Assembly (NCBI GenBank): GCA_018971105.1
Contig: JAGWVB010000006.1
Span: forward strand, 1-40,405
Reading direction: 5' to 3'
DNA from: Burkholderiales bacterium
Lineage (GTDB): Bacteria; Pseudomonadota; Gammaproteobacteria; Burkholderiales; Burkholderiaceae_C
Length of the DNA: 40,405 nt
Part shown: positions 24,817-31,908 of the stretch, piece by piece
How the letters are laid out: each line of letters starts with the position of its first letter
Position numbering within the stretch: the stretch's first letter is position 1
Notes under the pieces: model-generated
The model's input: only the letters and a program-made list of their open reading frames with translations
The model's database searches: none
Told to the model about the DNA's origin: nothing
Translations under genes and position numbers: made by a program

Positions 24817-25608
24817 ATGGCGCTCAAGCCCGGTCCTGAATATGTCCCTGCCCATGGCCTGCTGGCGGGACGCTCGGTGCTCGTCACGGCGGCGGCCGGC
24901 GCCGGCATCGGCTTCGCCGCGGCGCGCCGCTGCGCCGAGGAGGGCTGCCGCGCGCTCGTCGTCAGCGACGTGCACCCGCGGCGGCTTGACGAGGCGGTGC
25001 AGGCGATCCGCGAGCAGACCGGGCTCGCGGCCGTCCATGGCCAGCTCTGCGACGTCAGCCGTCAGGACCAGGTCGATGCGCTCGTCGCGATGGCCGAGGA
25101 GCGGCTGGGCGGCATCGACATCCTCATCAACAACGCCGGGCTGGGTACCAGTCGCCGCATCGTCGAGATGGGCGACGACGAATGGCAGCGCGTCATCGAC
25201 GTCACGCTCACCGGTACCTTCCGCATGACGCGCGCCGCGTTGCGCGTGATGCAGCCGCGGGGCCGCGGCGTCATCGTCAACAACGCCTCGGTGCTGGGCT
25301 GGCGCGCGCAGACCGAGCAGGCGCATTACGCCGCCGCCAAGGCCGGCGTGATGGCGCTCACGCGCTGCGCCGCACTCGAGGCTGCCGACCATGGCATCCG
25401 CATCAACGCCGTCGCGCCCTCGATCGCCATCCACGCCTTCCTGAAGAAGTCGGCGAGCGAGGAACTGCTGGACGAACTCGCCGGCCGCGAGGCCTTCGGC
25501 CGCGGCGCCGAACCCTGGGAGGTCGCCAACGTGATGGTCTTCCTCGCCAGCGACTATTCGAGCTACATGACCGGCGAAGTCGTCGCTGTCAGCTCGCAGC
25601 GGGCCTGA
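24817..25608 (+). CDS. ipdF: IpdF, 5-hydroxy-HIP/HIL-CoA dehydrogenase (SDR)
   Basis: SDR of 263 aa that closely follows mycobacterial Rv3559c (IpdF) as I remember it. Shared blocks are LLAGRSVLVTAAAGAGIG, INNAGLGT, GVIVNNASVLGWRAQ, HYAAAKAGVMALTRC and FLASDYSSYMTGEVVAVS near the C-terminus. IpdF interconverts the 5-hydroxy and 5-oxo groups of HIP-type C/D-ring intermediates after CoA activation by FadD3. TAAAGAG replaces the usual TGGxxGxG nucleotide motif, a variation also present in IpdF proteins. It is the first gene of the fourth operon. Confidence 0.88.
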   Translation: MALKPGPEYVPAHGLLAGRSVLVTAAAGAGIGFAAARRCAEEGCRALVVSDVHPRRLDEAVQAIREQTGLAAVHGQLCDVSRQDQVDALVAMAEERLGGIDILINNAGLGTSRRIVEMGDDEWQRVIDVTLTGTFRMTRAALRVMQPRGRGVIVNNASVLGWRAQTEQAHYAAAKAGVMALTRCAALEAADHGIRINAVAPSIAIHAFLKKSASEELLDELAGREAFGRGAEPWEVANVMVFLASDYSSYMTGEVVAVSSQRA

Positions 25609-25612
25609 GACT

Positions 25613-26077
25613 ATGACTTCGCCGGTCTTCGACTCCGCGGCCGGACTGCTGGCCGCCGTCGGCCACGAGCTCGGGCACACCGACTGGATGGTGATGGAGC
25701 AGTCGCGCATCGACGGCTTCGCCGAGGTCACCGGCGACCACCAGTGGATCCACGTCGACCCCGATCGCGCGGCAGCCGGCCCCTTCGGCGGCTGCATCGC
25801 CCATGGCTACCTGACGCTGGCGCTGGCCAACAAATTCCTGCCCGAACTCGTGCGCTGGGAGCGCCTGCGCATGGGCGTCAACTACGGCTGCGACCGCGTG
25901 CGCTTTCCGACGCCGGTACGTGCCGGCGCGCGCATCCGCGGCCATGGCGAGGTCGTCGCGGCGTCGGCGCTGCCGGGCGACGGCGTCCAGGCGACCGTGC
26001 GCATCACGGTCGAGATCGAGGGATCCGACAAGCCCGGCTGCGTCGTCGACACGATCAGCCGCCTGTATTTCGAATGA
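25613..26077 (+). CDS. MaoC-like (R)-specific enoyl-CoA hydratase
   Basis: Single hotdog-domain MaoC protein of 154 aa. The hydratase-2 motif is FAEVTGDHQWIHVDPDRA (about residues 36-53), with the catalytic Asp and His, followed by PFGGCIAHGYLTLALA. It is expected to hydrate enoyl-CoA esters in beta-oxidation, either in the steroid side chain or after ring cleavage. It begins 4 bp after ipdF and ends 9 bp before the thiolase, so it belongs to the same operon. Length is normal for HtdY/Rv0130-type proteins. It may act as a homodimer; no partner hotdog gene is visible. Confidence 0.88.
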   Translation: MTSPVFDSAAGLLAAVGHELGHTDWMVMEQSRIDGFAEVTGDHQWIHVDPDRAAAGPFGGCIAHGYLTLALANKFLPELVRWERLRMGVNYGCDRVRFPTPVRAGARIRGHGEVVAASALPGDGVQATVRITVEIEGSDKPGCVVDTISRLYFE

Positions 26078-26086
26078 AGGACCCGG

Positions 26087-27295
26087 ATGAGCAGCCATGA
26101 CGCGGTGATCGTCTCGACCGCCCGCACGCCGATCGGCCGCGCCTACCGCGGCGCCTACAACGACACCGAGGCGCCGGTGCTCGGCGGCCATGTGATCCGC
26201 GCCGCGCTGGCGCGCGCTGGCGTCGACGGCGCCGAGGTCGACGATGTCGTGCTCGGCATCGCCGCGCAGCAGGGCACGCAGGGCTACAACCTGGGCCGCC
26301 TGTGCACCTACACGGCCGGGCTGCCCGAGAGCGTGGCCGGCATGACGATAGACCGCATGTGCGCCTCGGGGCTGATGGCGATCGCGAGCGCGGCCAAGAG
26401 CATCCTCGCCGGCGAGCAGCGCATCGTCGTCGCCGGCGGGCTCGAATCGATCTCGCTGACGCAGAACGCGCACAAGAACAGCCATCGTGCGCAGTCGCAG
26501 GCGGTGCTCGAGGCGGCGCCGACGGCCTATATCCAGATGATCGAGACGGCCGAGATCGTGAGTCGGCGCTACGGCATCGCGCGCGCGGCGCAGGACGCCT
26601 ATGCGTTGGCGAGCCAGCAGCGCGTCGCCGCGGCGCAGGCGGCGGGGCGCTTCGACGCCGAGATCGTGCCGCTGGCCAGCGTGCGCCAGCTCTACGACAA
26701 GCAGGGCCAGGCGACCGGCAGCGAGGCTCTCACGCTCGCGCGCGACGAGGGCAACCGCGCCGACACGACGCTCGAGAGCCTGGCCGCGCTCAAGCCGGTG
26801 TGGAAGAACGGCCGCTGGATCGAGCAGGGCGAGTTCATCACCGCCGGCAACGCCTCGCAGCTATCCGACGGCGCGTCGGCGGCGGTGCTGATGAGCCGCG
26901 CCGAGGCGAGCGCGCGCGGACTCGCGCCGCTGGGCGTCTACCGCGGCCTGGCGGTGGCTGGCTGCGCCGCCGACGAGATGGGTATCGGCCCGGCGCTGGC
27001 GATCCCCAAGCTGCTGCAGCGCCATGGCCTCGCGGTCGGCGACATCGGCCTGTGGGAGCTCAACGAGGCCTTCGCCTGCCAGGTGCTGTACTGCCGCGAC
27101 CGCCTCGGCATCCCCGACGAGCGGCTGAACGTGGACGGCGGCGCGATCGCCATCGGCCATCCATTCGGCATGTCGGGCGCGCGCATGGTCGGCCATGCGC
27201 TGATCGAAGGGCGGCGCCGCGGCGCCCGCCATGTCGTCGTCAGCATGTGCGTCGGCGGCGGCATGGGCGCCGCCGGCCTGTTCGAGATCGATTGA
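26087..27295 (+). CDS. Acetyl-CoA acetyltransferase family thiolase
   Basis: Thiolase of 402 aa. Nucleophile Cys in [14 protein letters not shown] (about residue 91), [18 protein letters not shown] and SMCVGGGMG motifs are complete. The MCASGL and SMCVGGG forms are typical of biosynthetic/degradative thiolases of the PaaJ/AtoB group and differ from the FadA6-like enzyme at 20336. It would cleave 3-ketoacyl-CoA esters after the MaoC hydratase and a dehydrogenase. It ends the IpdF-MaoC-thiolase run; the LuxR gene follows after 67 bp. Confidence 0.88.
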   Translation: MSSHDAVIVSTARTPIGRAYRGAYNDTEAPVLGGHVIRAALARAGVDGAEVDDVVLGIAAQQGTQGYNLGRLCTYTAGLPESVAGMTIDRMCASGLMAIASAAKSILAGEQRIVVAGGLESISLTQNAHKNSHRAQSQAVLEAAPTAYIQMIETAEIVSRRYGIARAAQDAYALASQQRVAAAQAAGRFDAEIVPLASVRQLYDKQGQATGSEALTLARDEGNRADTTLESLAALKPVWKNGRWIEQGEFITAGNASQLSDGASAAVLMSRAEASARGLAPLGVYRGLAVAGCAADEMGIGPALAIPKLLQRHGLAVGDIGLWELNEAFACQVLYCRDRLGIPDERLNVDGGAIAIGHPFGMSGARMVGHALIEGRRRGARHVVVSMCVGGGMGAAGLFEID

Positions 27296-27362
27296 TGCGG
27301 CGCGACGGCCCGGGTTTCCCGCCATCGGCGGCCGCGGGTGCGGCCCGTACACTGCGGCGCAC

Positions 27363-28535
27363 ATGACCGTCGCCGGGCCGATCCAGTCGAATGCCGCCGC
27401 CCGCGCGACGGGGCTCACGCTCGACCGCTTCGGTGCGCTTGTCGAGGCCATCTACGACGCCGCGCTGGTGCCGGCGAACTGGGCCGACTGCCTCGAGCTG
27501 ATCCGCTCGGAGTTCGACGGCAACTACGTCTCGCTGATCGTGCGGCCGGGCCTGCGCGACGACCTCGGCCTTATCGTCTCGGCCTCGGGCGGGCGGCGCA
27601 TCGTCAACCCGGGCAACCCGCTGCTGCAGATCAGTCCCTTCACCGGCCTCGTACCCGACAAGCTGGTGACGATCGGCGACATCCTCTCCGAGACCGACTG
27701 GCGCAACTCGCAGTATTACCGCGACTGGTGCGCGCCGCGCGGCGTGTTCCATGTGCTGGCGGTCGACATCGGCACCAGCGATGGCGGCATCTACGGTTTC
27801 CGCGTCACGCGGCCCGAGGGCAGCCCGGACTTCTCCGAGGCCGACCGCGCGCTGTGCCGGCGCCTGCTGCCGCACCTCAAGCGGGCGCTCAACCTGCACC
27901 TGACGGTGAACCAGGATCGCAAGGTCAACCTGCTGTACAGCGAGGCGATGGCGCACCTGATGGTCGGCGTCATCGTGCTCGACGAGCATGGCGAAGTGCT
28001 CGAGTGCAACCCGATGGCGCGCCTCATCGTCGAGATGGACGACGGCCTGCGCATCGTCGGCAAGCAGCTCGAGGCGACCTACGTCAACGACAACCGCAAG
28101 CTGCAGCGCATGGTGCGCGACGCGCTCGGCCCGCGCACCGATGCCGGCATCGCGCTCGTCGAGGCGATGGCCGCCAGCCGGCCCTCGGGCAAGGTCAGCT
28201 GGGGCCTCGTCGTGCAGTCGATGGAGCCCGACCAGTGGACCGAGGGCAAGCACCGCCCGAGCGTGGCCGTGTTCGTGCGCGACGCCGAGGGCAAGGCGCA
28301 CCCGCCGGTGAAGCTGGCGCAGCAGCTGTTCCAGCTCACGCCGGCCGAGACCGCGCTGGCGATCCAGCTCGCCAACGGCCTCTCGCTCGAGGAGGCGGCC
28401 GAGGCGCTGAACATCCGGCGCAACACGGCGCGCGCGCATCTGCGATCGATCTTCTCGAAGACCGGCGTGCGGCGCCAGACCGAGCTCGTGCGCATCTTCC
28501 TCAACAGCGTGGCCTGGCTCGGCGCCAGCGAATAG
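27363..28535 (+). CDS. tesR: LuxR-type transcriptional regulator (TesR/TeiR-like)
   Basis: Regulator of 390 aa with a C-terminal LuxR helix-turn-helix (residues about 324-381: LTPAETALAIQLANGLSLEE, AAEALNIRRNTARAHLRSIF). The middle part has a PAS-like stretch (GVIVLDEHGEVLECNPMARLIVEMDDG). The N-terminal 200 residues have no recognised autoinducer or receiver domain. The size and layout match the steroid-inducible activator TesR/TeiR of Comamonas testosteroni (about 391 aa). It is co-directional with the preceding operon, with a 67-bp gap that shows no operator-like site, so it may be read through from ipdF or have its own promoter. It is the only intact regulator in the window and the prime candidate for binding the nine palindromes. 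Confidence 0.8.
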   Translation: MTVAGPIQSNAAARATGLTLDRFGALVEAIYDAALVPANWADCLELIRSEFDGNYVSLIVRPGLRDDLGLIVSASGGRRIVNPGNPLLQISPFTGLVPDKLVTIGDILSETDWRNSQYYRDWCAPRGVFHVLAVDIGTSDGGIYGFRVTRPEGSPDFSEADRALCRRLLPHLKRALNLHLTVNQDRKVNLLYSEAMAHLMVGVIVLDEHGEVLECNPMARLIVEMDDGLRIVGKQLEATYVNDNRKLQRMVRDALGPRTDAGIALVEAMAASRPSGKVSWGLVVQSMEPDQWTEGKHRPSVAVFVRDAEGKAHPPVKLAQQLFQLTPAETALAIQLANGLSLEEAAEALNIRRNTARAHLRSIFSKTGVRRQTELVRIFLNSVAWLGASE

Positions 28536-28554
28536 CGACCAGCGAACAGCGAAC

Positions 28555-28589
28555 AGCGGGCTGTCAAGCGGCGAACGCCGCCGCCCGCT
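28555..28589. terminator. Possible bidirectional hairpin between convergent genes
   Basis: AGCGGGC (28555-28561) pairs with GCCCGCT (28583-28589), and CGGCGAACGCCG (28569-28580) forms an inner hairpin. The structure lies between the LuxR stop (28535) and the stop of the convergent racemase (28589-28591). There is no T-run, so intrinsic termination is uncertain. A short direct repeat (AGCGAAC) lies just upstream at about 28541-28554. Confidence 0.35.
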
Positions 28590-29728
28590 CAGGCGCAGGC
28601 GCGGTCGGCGCGCAGCGCCGCCACCGCCGCCGCGTCGTAGCCGAGAGCGGCGAGCACGGCATCGGTGTCGGCGCCGATGACGCAGCCGGGGCCGGGCGCG
28701 CGCGCCGGCGTGCGCGACAGCCGCGGCGCCGGCGCCGGCTGGCGCTGGCCGTCGACCTCGACGAAGAGCCCGCGCTCGACGTTGTGCGGATGCGCCGCGG
28801 CCTCGTCGAAATCGAGCACCGGTGCGAAGCAGGCGTCGGTGCCCTCGAGCAGCGCGCACCATTGCGCGCGCGTCTTCTCGCGCAGCCGCGCCGCGACGCG
28901 CGCCTTCAACGCCGGCCACAGCCGCGTGTCGTACTGGCTCGCCGGGTCGACATCGTCGAGGCCGAGGCGGCGCAGCAGCTCGGCGTAGAACGCGGGCTCG
29001 ATCGCGCCCAGCGTGACGCAGCCGCCGTCGGCGCACTCGAAGACCTCGTAGAAGGGCGAACCGTGGAGGAAGAAGTTCTGCGCCGGGTCGTCGCGCCAGT
29101 AGCCGATGCCGCGCATCTGCTGCACGAGCGCGCCGAGCGAGGCGACGCCGTCGATCATCGCCGCGTCGACGACCTGGCCGCGCCCCGAGCGCGCGGCCTC
29201 GCGCAGCGCGCACAGCAGGCCGAAGACGAGGAACATCGCGCCGCCGGCCATGTCGCCGAGCAGCGTCGGCGGCACCAGCGGCAGCTCGCCGGCGCGGCGC
29301 GCGCTGCTCATCGCGCCGCTCAGCGCGACATAGTTGATGTCGTGGCCCGCCGCCTGTGCCAGCGGGCCCTGCCGGCCCCAGCCGGTGACGCGGCCGTAGA
29401 CGAGCCGCGGATGGCGCGCGGCGACGGCGTCGGGGCCGAATCCGAGCCGCTCCATCACGCCCGGCCGATAGCCCTCGATCAGCGCGTCGGCCGATTCGAG
29501 CAGTCGCCACGCGACCTCGCGCCCGCCGCCGGTCTTCAGGTCGAGCGCGATCGAGCGCTTGCCGCGCTGCACCGCCATCGGCCGGTTGCGCGGCTGCACG
29601 TCGGCGCTGCGGTCGATGACGACGACATCGGCGCCCATGTCGGCGAGCAGCATGGCGGCGTAGGGGCCGGGGCCGATGGCGGCGAATTCGACGATGCGCA
29701 GGTCGCGCAGGGGAGCTGGGTCGGTCAT
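28589..29728 (-). CDS. CaiB/BaiF family alpha-methylacyl-CoA racemase (AMACR-like)
   Basis: Family III CoA-transferase fold protein, 379 aa. The racemase catalytic residues of the mycobacterial enzyme MCR (His126, Asp156, Glu241) match His129 (AGHDINYVALSG), Asp159 (LLGDMAGG) and Glu244 (GAIEPAFY). The sequence GPGPYAAMLLADMGADV near the N-terminus is also typical. Such racemases invert the 2-methyl centre of sterol or bile-acid side chains (25R to 25S) so acyl-CoA dehydrogenases can act. This implies C27 or 2-methyl side-chain substrates. It is convergent with the LuxR gene. The ATG at 29728 is chosen because an in-frame extension upstream has no homology. Operator-like site 9 lies 62 bp upstream. 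Confidence 0.88.
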   Translation of the reverse strand: MTDPAPLRDLRIVEFAAIGPGPYAAMLLADMGADVVVIDRSADVQPRNRPMAVQRGKRSIALDLKTGGGREVAWRLLESADALIEGYRPGVMERLGFGPDAVAARHPRLVYGRVTGWGRQGPLAQAAGHDINYVALSGAMSSARRAGELPLVPPTLLGDMAGGAMFLVFGLLCALREAARSGRGQVVDAAMIDGVASLGALVQQMRGIGYWRDDPAQNFFLHGSPFYEVFECADGGCVTLGAIEPAFYAELLRRLGLDDVDPASQYDTRLWPALKARVAARLREKTRAQWCALLEGTDACFAPVLDFDEAAAHPHNVERGLFVEVDGQRQPAPAPRLSRTPARAPGPGCVIGADTDAVLAALGYDAAAVAALRADRACA

Positions 29729-29790
29729 GCGGGGCACTCGTGCAGCGGGCGGGCGGTGCCGCCGATGCTGGGCGCGCGTGGCCGCTCCCG

Positions 29791-29809
29791 CCTCGTCTGT
29801 TCGGCTTAG
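29791..29809 (-). promoter_or_regulatory. Operator-like palindrome, site 9 (upstream of the racemase)
   Basis: On the minus strand this reads CTAAGCCGAACAGACGAGG. Twelve central bases (CCGAACAGACGA) are identical to those of site 1, while both ends are degraded. It lies 62 bp upstream of the racemase ATG at 29728, the same spacing as other sites, and overlaps the stop of the iclR pseudogene (29806-29808). It is the weakest but best-placed of the degenerate sites. Confidence 0.45.
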
Positions 29810-30504
29810 GTGCTCGCTGCCGCCGGCAGCGATTCGGCCTCGATCTGCGCCAGTGCCGCGGCGGCGCGCTGCAGCGTCGGCAGCAGTTCGATCGCCTTGG
29901 CCGCCGTCAGCCGCACGATCGGTGCCTGCACCGCCACGCACAGGTTCGAGCGCCCCTGCGCCAGCGTCACCGGCACCGCGACGCACAGCAGGCCGGGCAG
30001 GAACTCCTCGTTGTCCAGCGCATAGCCCTGGCGCTTGACGCGGCGCAGTTCGTCCTCGAGCCGGTCGAGGTCGGTCAGGGTCCGCGCCGTGTAGGCCTGC
30101 AGCGGTGCGTGCGAGAGCAGGCGACGGCGCTGCGCCGGCGTCATCTGCGCCAGGAACACCTTGCCGCTGGCCGAGCAATGCGCCGGCACCCGCGAACCCG
30201 GATGGAGGTAGAAGCGCAGCGGCGCCGCGGTCTCGACGCGGTCGAGGTAGACGACCTCGTCGCCGGCGAGCGCGGTGTGGTAGCAGCTCGCGCCGAGTTC
30301 CTCGGCGAGCCGGCGCAGCACCGCTTGCCGCGCGCCACGGTGGATGCCGTTGAGCAGCAGGTTCTAGGCCAATCGGCGCAGCCGCGCGCCGGTGCCTTAA
30401 CGGCGGCCGTCGCCGTAGCGGTGCAGCAGACCCGCGGACTCGAGCTGCCGCAGCGTCGGCGTGTCGCCGCTGATCTCGGGTGTCTCGGCGCGGGATGCTG
30501 GCAT
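29806..30504 (-). pseudogene. Degenerate IclR-family regulator
   Basis: Reading from ATG 30504 gives MPASRAETPEISGDTPTLRQ, then a piece of an IclR winged helix (LESAGLLHRYGDGRR). A TAA (30397-30399) and, 11 codons later, a TAG (30364-30366) interrupt it. The same frame then continues without shift into a good IclR effector domain to the TAA at 29806: VLRRLAEELGASCYHTALAGDEVVYLDRVET, VPAHCSASGKVFLAQM and LDNEEFLPGLLCVAVPV. About 30 residues of the usual N-terminal helix-turn-helix are missing, so an internal deletion is likely as well. Two in-frame stops plus the deletion make a working DNA-binding protein very unlikely. It is divergent from the xsc remnant, consistent with a former regulator of that locus. 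Confidence 0.8.
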
Positions 30505-30698
30505 GGGTTCGGCGCTTCGGGAATTTGAGAAAGCGAAACAAAATAAACCGAGAACTAGCAATTCTTGTCGTCCGACTTCGAATTGCCGGCTAAAGTCGGG
30601 TCAGGTTTCGAATAATGAAACAAGAGGTTTCGATATTCCCAGATTCTGGAGAATCAGCCGATGATCCCGACCCCCGCGCCGCCGTCGCCGGCGTGCGG
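30505..30698. other. AT-rich relic intergenic region with inverted repeats
   Basis: This 194-bp gap between the iclR and xsc remnants is much richer in A and T than the rest of the window. It contains inverted repeats GCAATTC/GAATTGC (30558-30564, 30580-30586) and CCGACTT/AAGTCGG (30572-30578, 30593-30599), which interleave. GTTTC/GAAAC flanks the TCAGGTTTCGAATAATGAAAC stretch near 30604-30624. It looks like an old divergent regulatory region with operators. I see no intact gene in it. Confidence 0.5.
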
Positions 30699-30856
30699 AA
30701 GATGACGCTCTCCGAGGCCTTCGTCGAGACCCTAGTCGCCAACGGCGTGACCGAGATGTTGGCATCATGGGCTCGGCCTTCATGGACGCGATGGACATCT
30801 TCGCTCCCACCGGCATCCGCCTCATCCCGGTCTTTCACGAGCAGGGCGCGGCGCGC
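30699..30856 (+). pseudogene. xsc: N-terminal fragment of sulfoacetaldehyde acetyltransferase (xsc)
   Basis: The piece KMTLSEAFVETLVANGVTEM (30699-30758) is the start of Xsc proteins. It continues, after loss of one base, as IMGSAFMDAMDIFAPTGIRL and IPVFHEQGAA. The expected TTCGGC (Phe-Gly) reads TTGGC near 30758, a one-base deletion that shifts the frame. HEQGAA includes the thiamine-activating Glu of the ThDP family. The homology stops at about 30853 and switches to acetate kinase with no gap. Xsc splits sulfoacetaldehyde, a product of taurine, into sulfite and acetyl phosphate. The remaining 540 residues are lost. Confidence 0.72.
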
Positions 30857-31460
30857 TTGGCCTTCCCCGGCGTGCCGCAGCTGGCCTGCATCGACACCGC
30901 TTTCGACGCCCGCCAGGACGAGATCAACCGGCACTTCGCCCTACCGGCCGCGCTCCACGAGCCCGGCGTGCGGCGCTACGGCTTCCACGGCCTGACGTAC
31001 GACTCGATCGCGCGCCAGCTCGCTCGCGCGTCGTCGTCGCGCACCTCGGCAACGGCGCGTCGACGTGCGCGATGCGGGGCGGGCGGTCGGTGGCGACGAC
31101 GATGAGCTTCTCGCCCCTCGACGGCCTGCCGAAGGGCACGCGCTGCGGCCGCAACGACGCCGCCGTCGTGCTGCACCTGATCGCGCAGCGTGGATGCAGC
31201 GTCGACCAGGTCGAGCGGCTGCTGTTCCGCGAATCCGGCCAGCTCGAGCTGTCGAGGCTGTCGAGCGACATGCGCGAGCTCGAGGCCTCGACGCAGGCCG
31301 GCGCGCTGCTGGCGCCCGACTAGTTCGTCGAGCAGCTGCTGCGCGAGCTCGCCGGCATGGCGGCGGCGCTGCGCGGCATCGACCGCCTCGTCTTCACCGG
31401 CGGCATCGGCGAGAACGCCGCCGCGCTGCGCCAGCGCGTCGTCGCCGGCGCGGCCTGGAG
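30857..31460 (+). pseudogene. ackA: Acetate kinase (ackA) remnant fused to the xsc fragment
   Basis: Starting at LAFPGVPQLACIDTAF, the frame matches acetate kinase (FALPAALHEPGVRRYGFHGLTYDSIARQL). A frameshift occurs near 31020-31035, after which VVVAHLGNGASTCAMRGGRSVATTM, TALDGLP-type SPLDGLPKGTRCG and SSDMREL follow in another frame. A TAG at 31321-31323 breaks it, and then FVEQLLREL and LVFTGGIGENAAALRQRVVAGAAW continue until about 31460. The first 130-140 residues of the kinase are missing. Together with the xsc piece this is a deletion between an xsc gene and a downstream ackA, genes often clustered for taurine dissimilation. It cannot make a working enzyme. Confidence 0.8.
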
Positions 31461-31510
31461 GGGACCGTTCGAAAGCCCGCACCAGCCGCCGGCGCAGGCC
31501 GGGCTTGCCC

Positions 31511-31529
31511 TTAGTCCGGACGGACGCTG
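31511..31529 (+). promoter_or_regulatory. Operator-like palindrome, site 5
   Basis: TTAGTCCGGACGGACGCTG ends 121 bp before the start of the small protein gene at 31651, a longer distance than at the other sites. Two overlapping half-sites (GTCCGGAC and CGGAC) are present. It indicates that the small gene, rather than the decayed ackA upstream, is part of the same regulated set. Confidence 0.55.
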
Positions 31530-31640
31530 CAAGGCGGCTCCGGCCGGCCGAGACTGCAGATGCCGCTCATCGATCCGGCGCCTGCGGCGATGACCGCAGA
31601 AGCAGGTCGCCGCGGCACCAAGCACGGTCCGCCCGCTCGA

Positions 31641-31645
31641 AGGAG
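31641..31645 (+). promoter_or_regulatory. Ribosome binding site AGGAG
   Basis: AGGAG with 5-base spacing to ATG 31651 (within CGAAGGAGACGTC) is among the best Shine-Dalgarno sequences in the window. It supports the small gene as real. Confidence 0.75.
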
Positions 31646-31650
31646 ACGTC

Positions 31651-31890
31651 ATGCACAACGCGAGAAAACTCCAGCTCCTGGCCGTCGGCGCTGCCGTCGC
31701 CATCGCGGCGGCCATCGCTGCCTGGAAGCCTGCCGAGAGCGCGATCGACCAGCGCGTGCCGGGGCAGGAGCGGGCGGCCCCGTCGCTGCTCGCGGCTCTC
31801 AGCGACGTCGGCCGGCCCGACGAGACGCCTGTGCCGGCCTCGGTGCGCGCGACGTCGATGGGGACGCTGCTGCGCGACCCACCGCATTGA
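31651..31890 (+). CDS. Small secreted or membrane-anchored protein of unknown function
   Basis: Gene of 79 aa. Residues 1-7 (MHNARKL) are positively charged, 8-25 (LQLLAVGAAVAIAAAIAA) form a strong hydrophobic segment, and the rest is polar with Pro, Arg and Ala (ESAIDQRVPGQERAAPSLLA, then DVGRPDETPVPASVRATSMG). This is the pattern of a signal peptide or single N-terminal membrane anchor with a roughly 50-residue periplasmic tail. No lipobox cysteine is present. I recognise no family. A strong ribosome binding site and an operator-like site upstream argue for expression with the steroid genes. It is convergent with the flavoprotein gene at 31909, 18 bp away. Confidence 0.6.
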   Translation: MHNARKLQLLAVGAAVAIAAAIAAWKPAESAIDQRVPGQERAAPSLLAALSDVGRPDETPVPASVRATSMGTLLRDPPH

Positions 31891-31908
31891 TCGGACGGAC
31901 CCCGCCGC

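Larger units (their letters stand above)
31461..31650. other. Intergenic region upstream of the small protein gene
   Basis: This 190-bp gap runs from the end of ackA homology to the ATG at 31651. It holds operator-like site 5 (31511-31529) and a strong ribosome binding site (31641-31645). No other coding or RNA gene is visible. Confidence 0.5.

Noticed and set aside
29806-30321. The 171-codon IclR effector domain as a functional short protein
   Set aside because: It lacks the DNA-binding part and its start is an internal Met of the family. Two stop codons lie in the same frame upstream, so it fits a pseudogene better.
28589-30541. A single 650-aa protein joining the racemase to an upstream extension
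   Set aside because: The part upstream of 29728 is a wrong-frame reading across the iclR pseudogene. The racemase is complete from ATG 29728.
31885-31903. A further operator-like sequence on the minus strand (GGGGTCCGTCCGATCAATG)
   Set aside because: Only about 12 of 19 positions fit, and it lies between the stops of two convergent genes with no gene start in the right direction.
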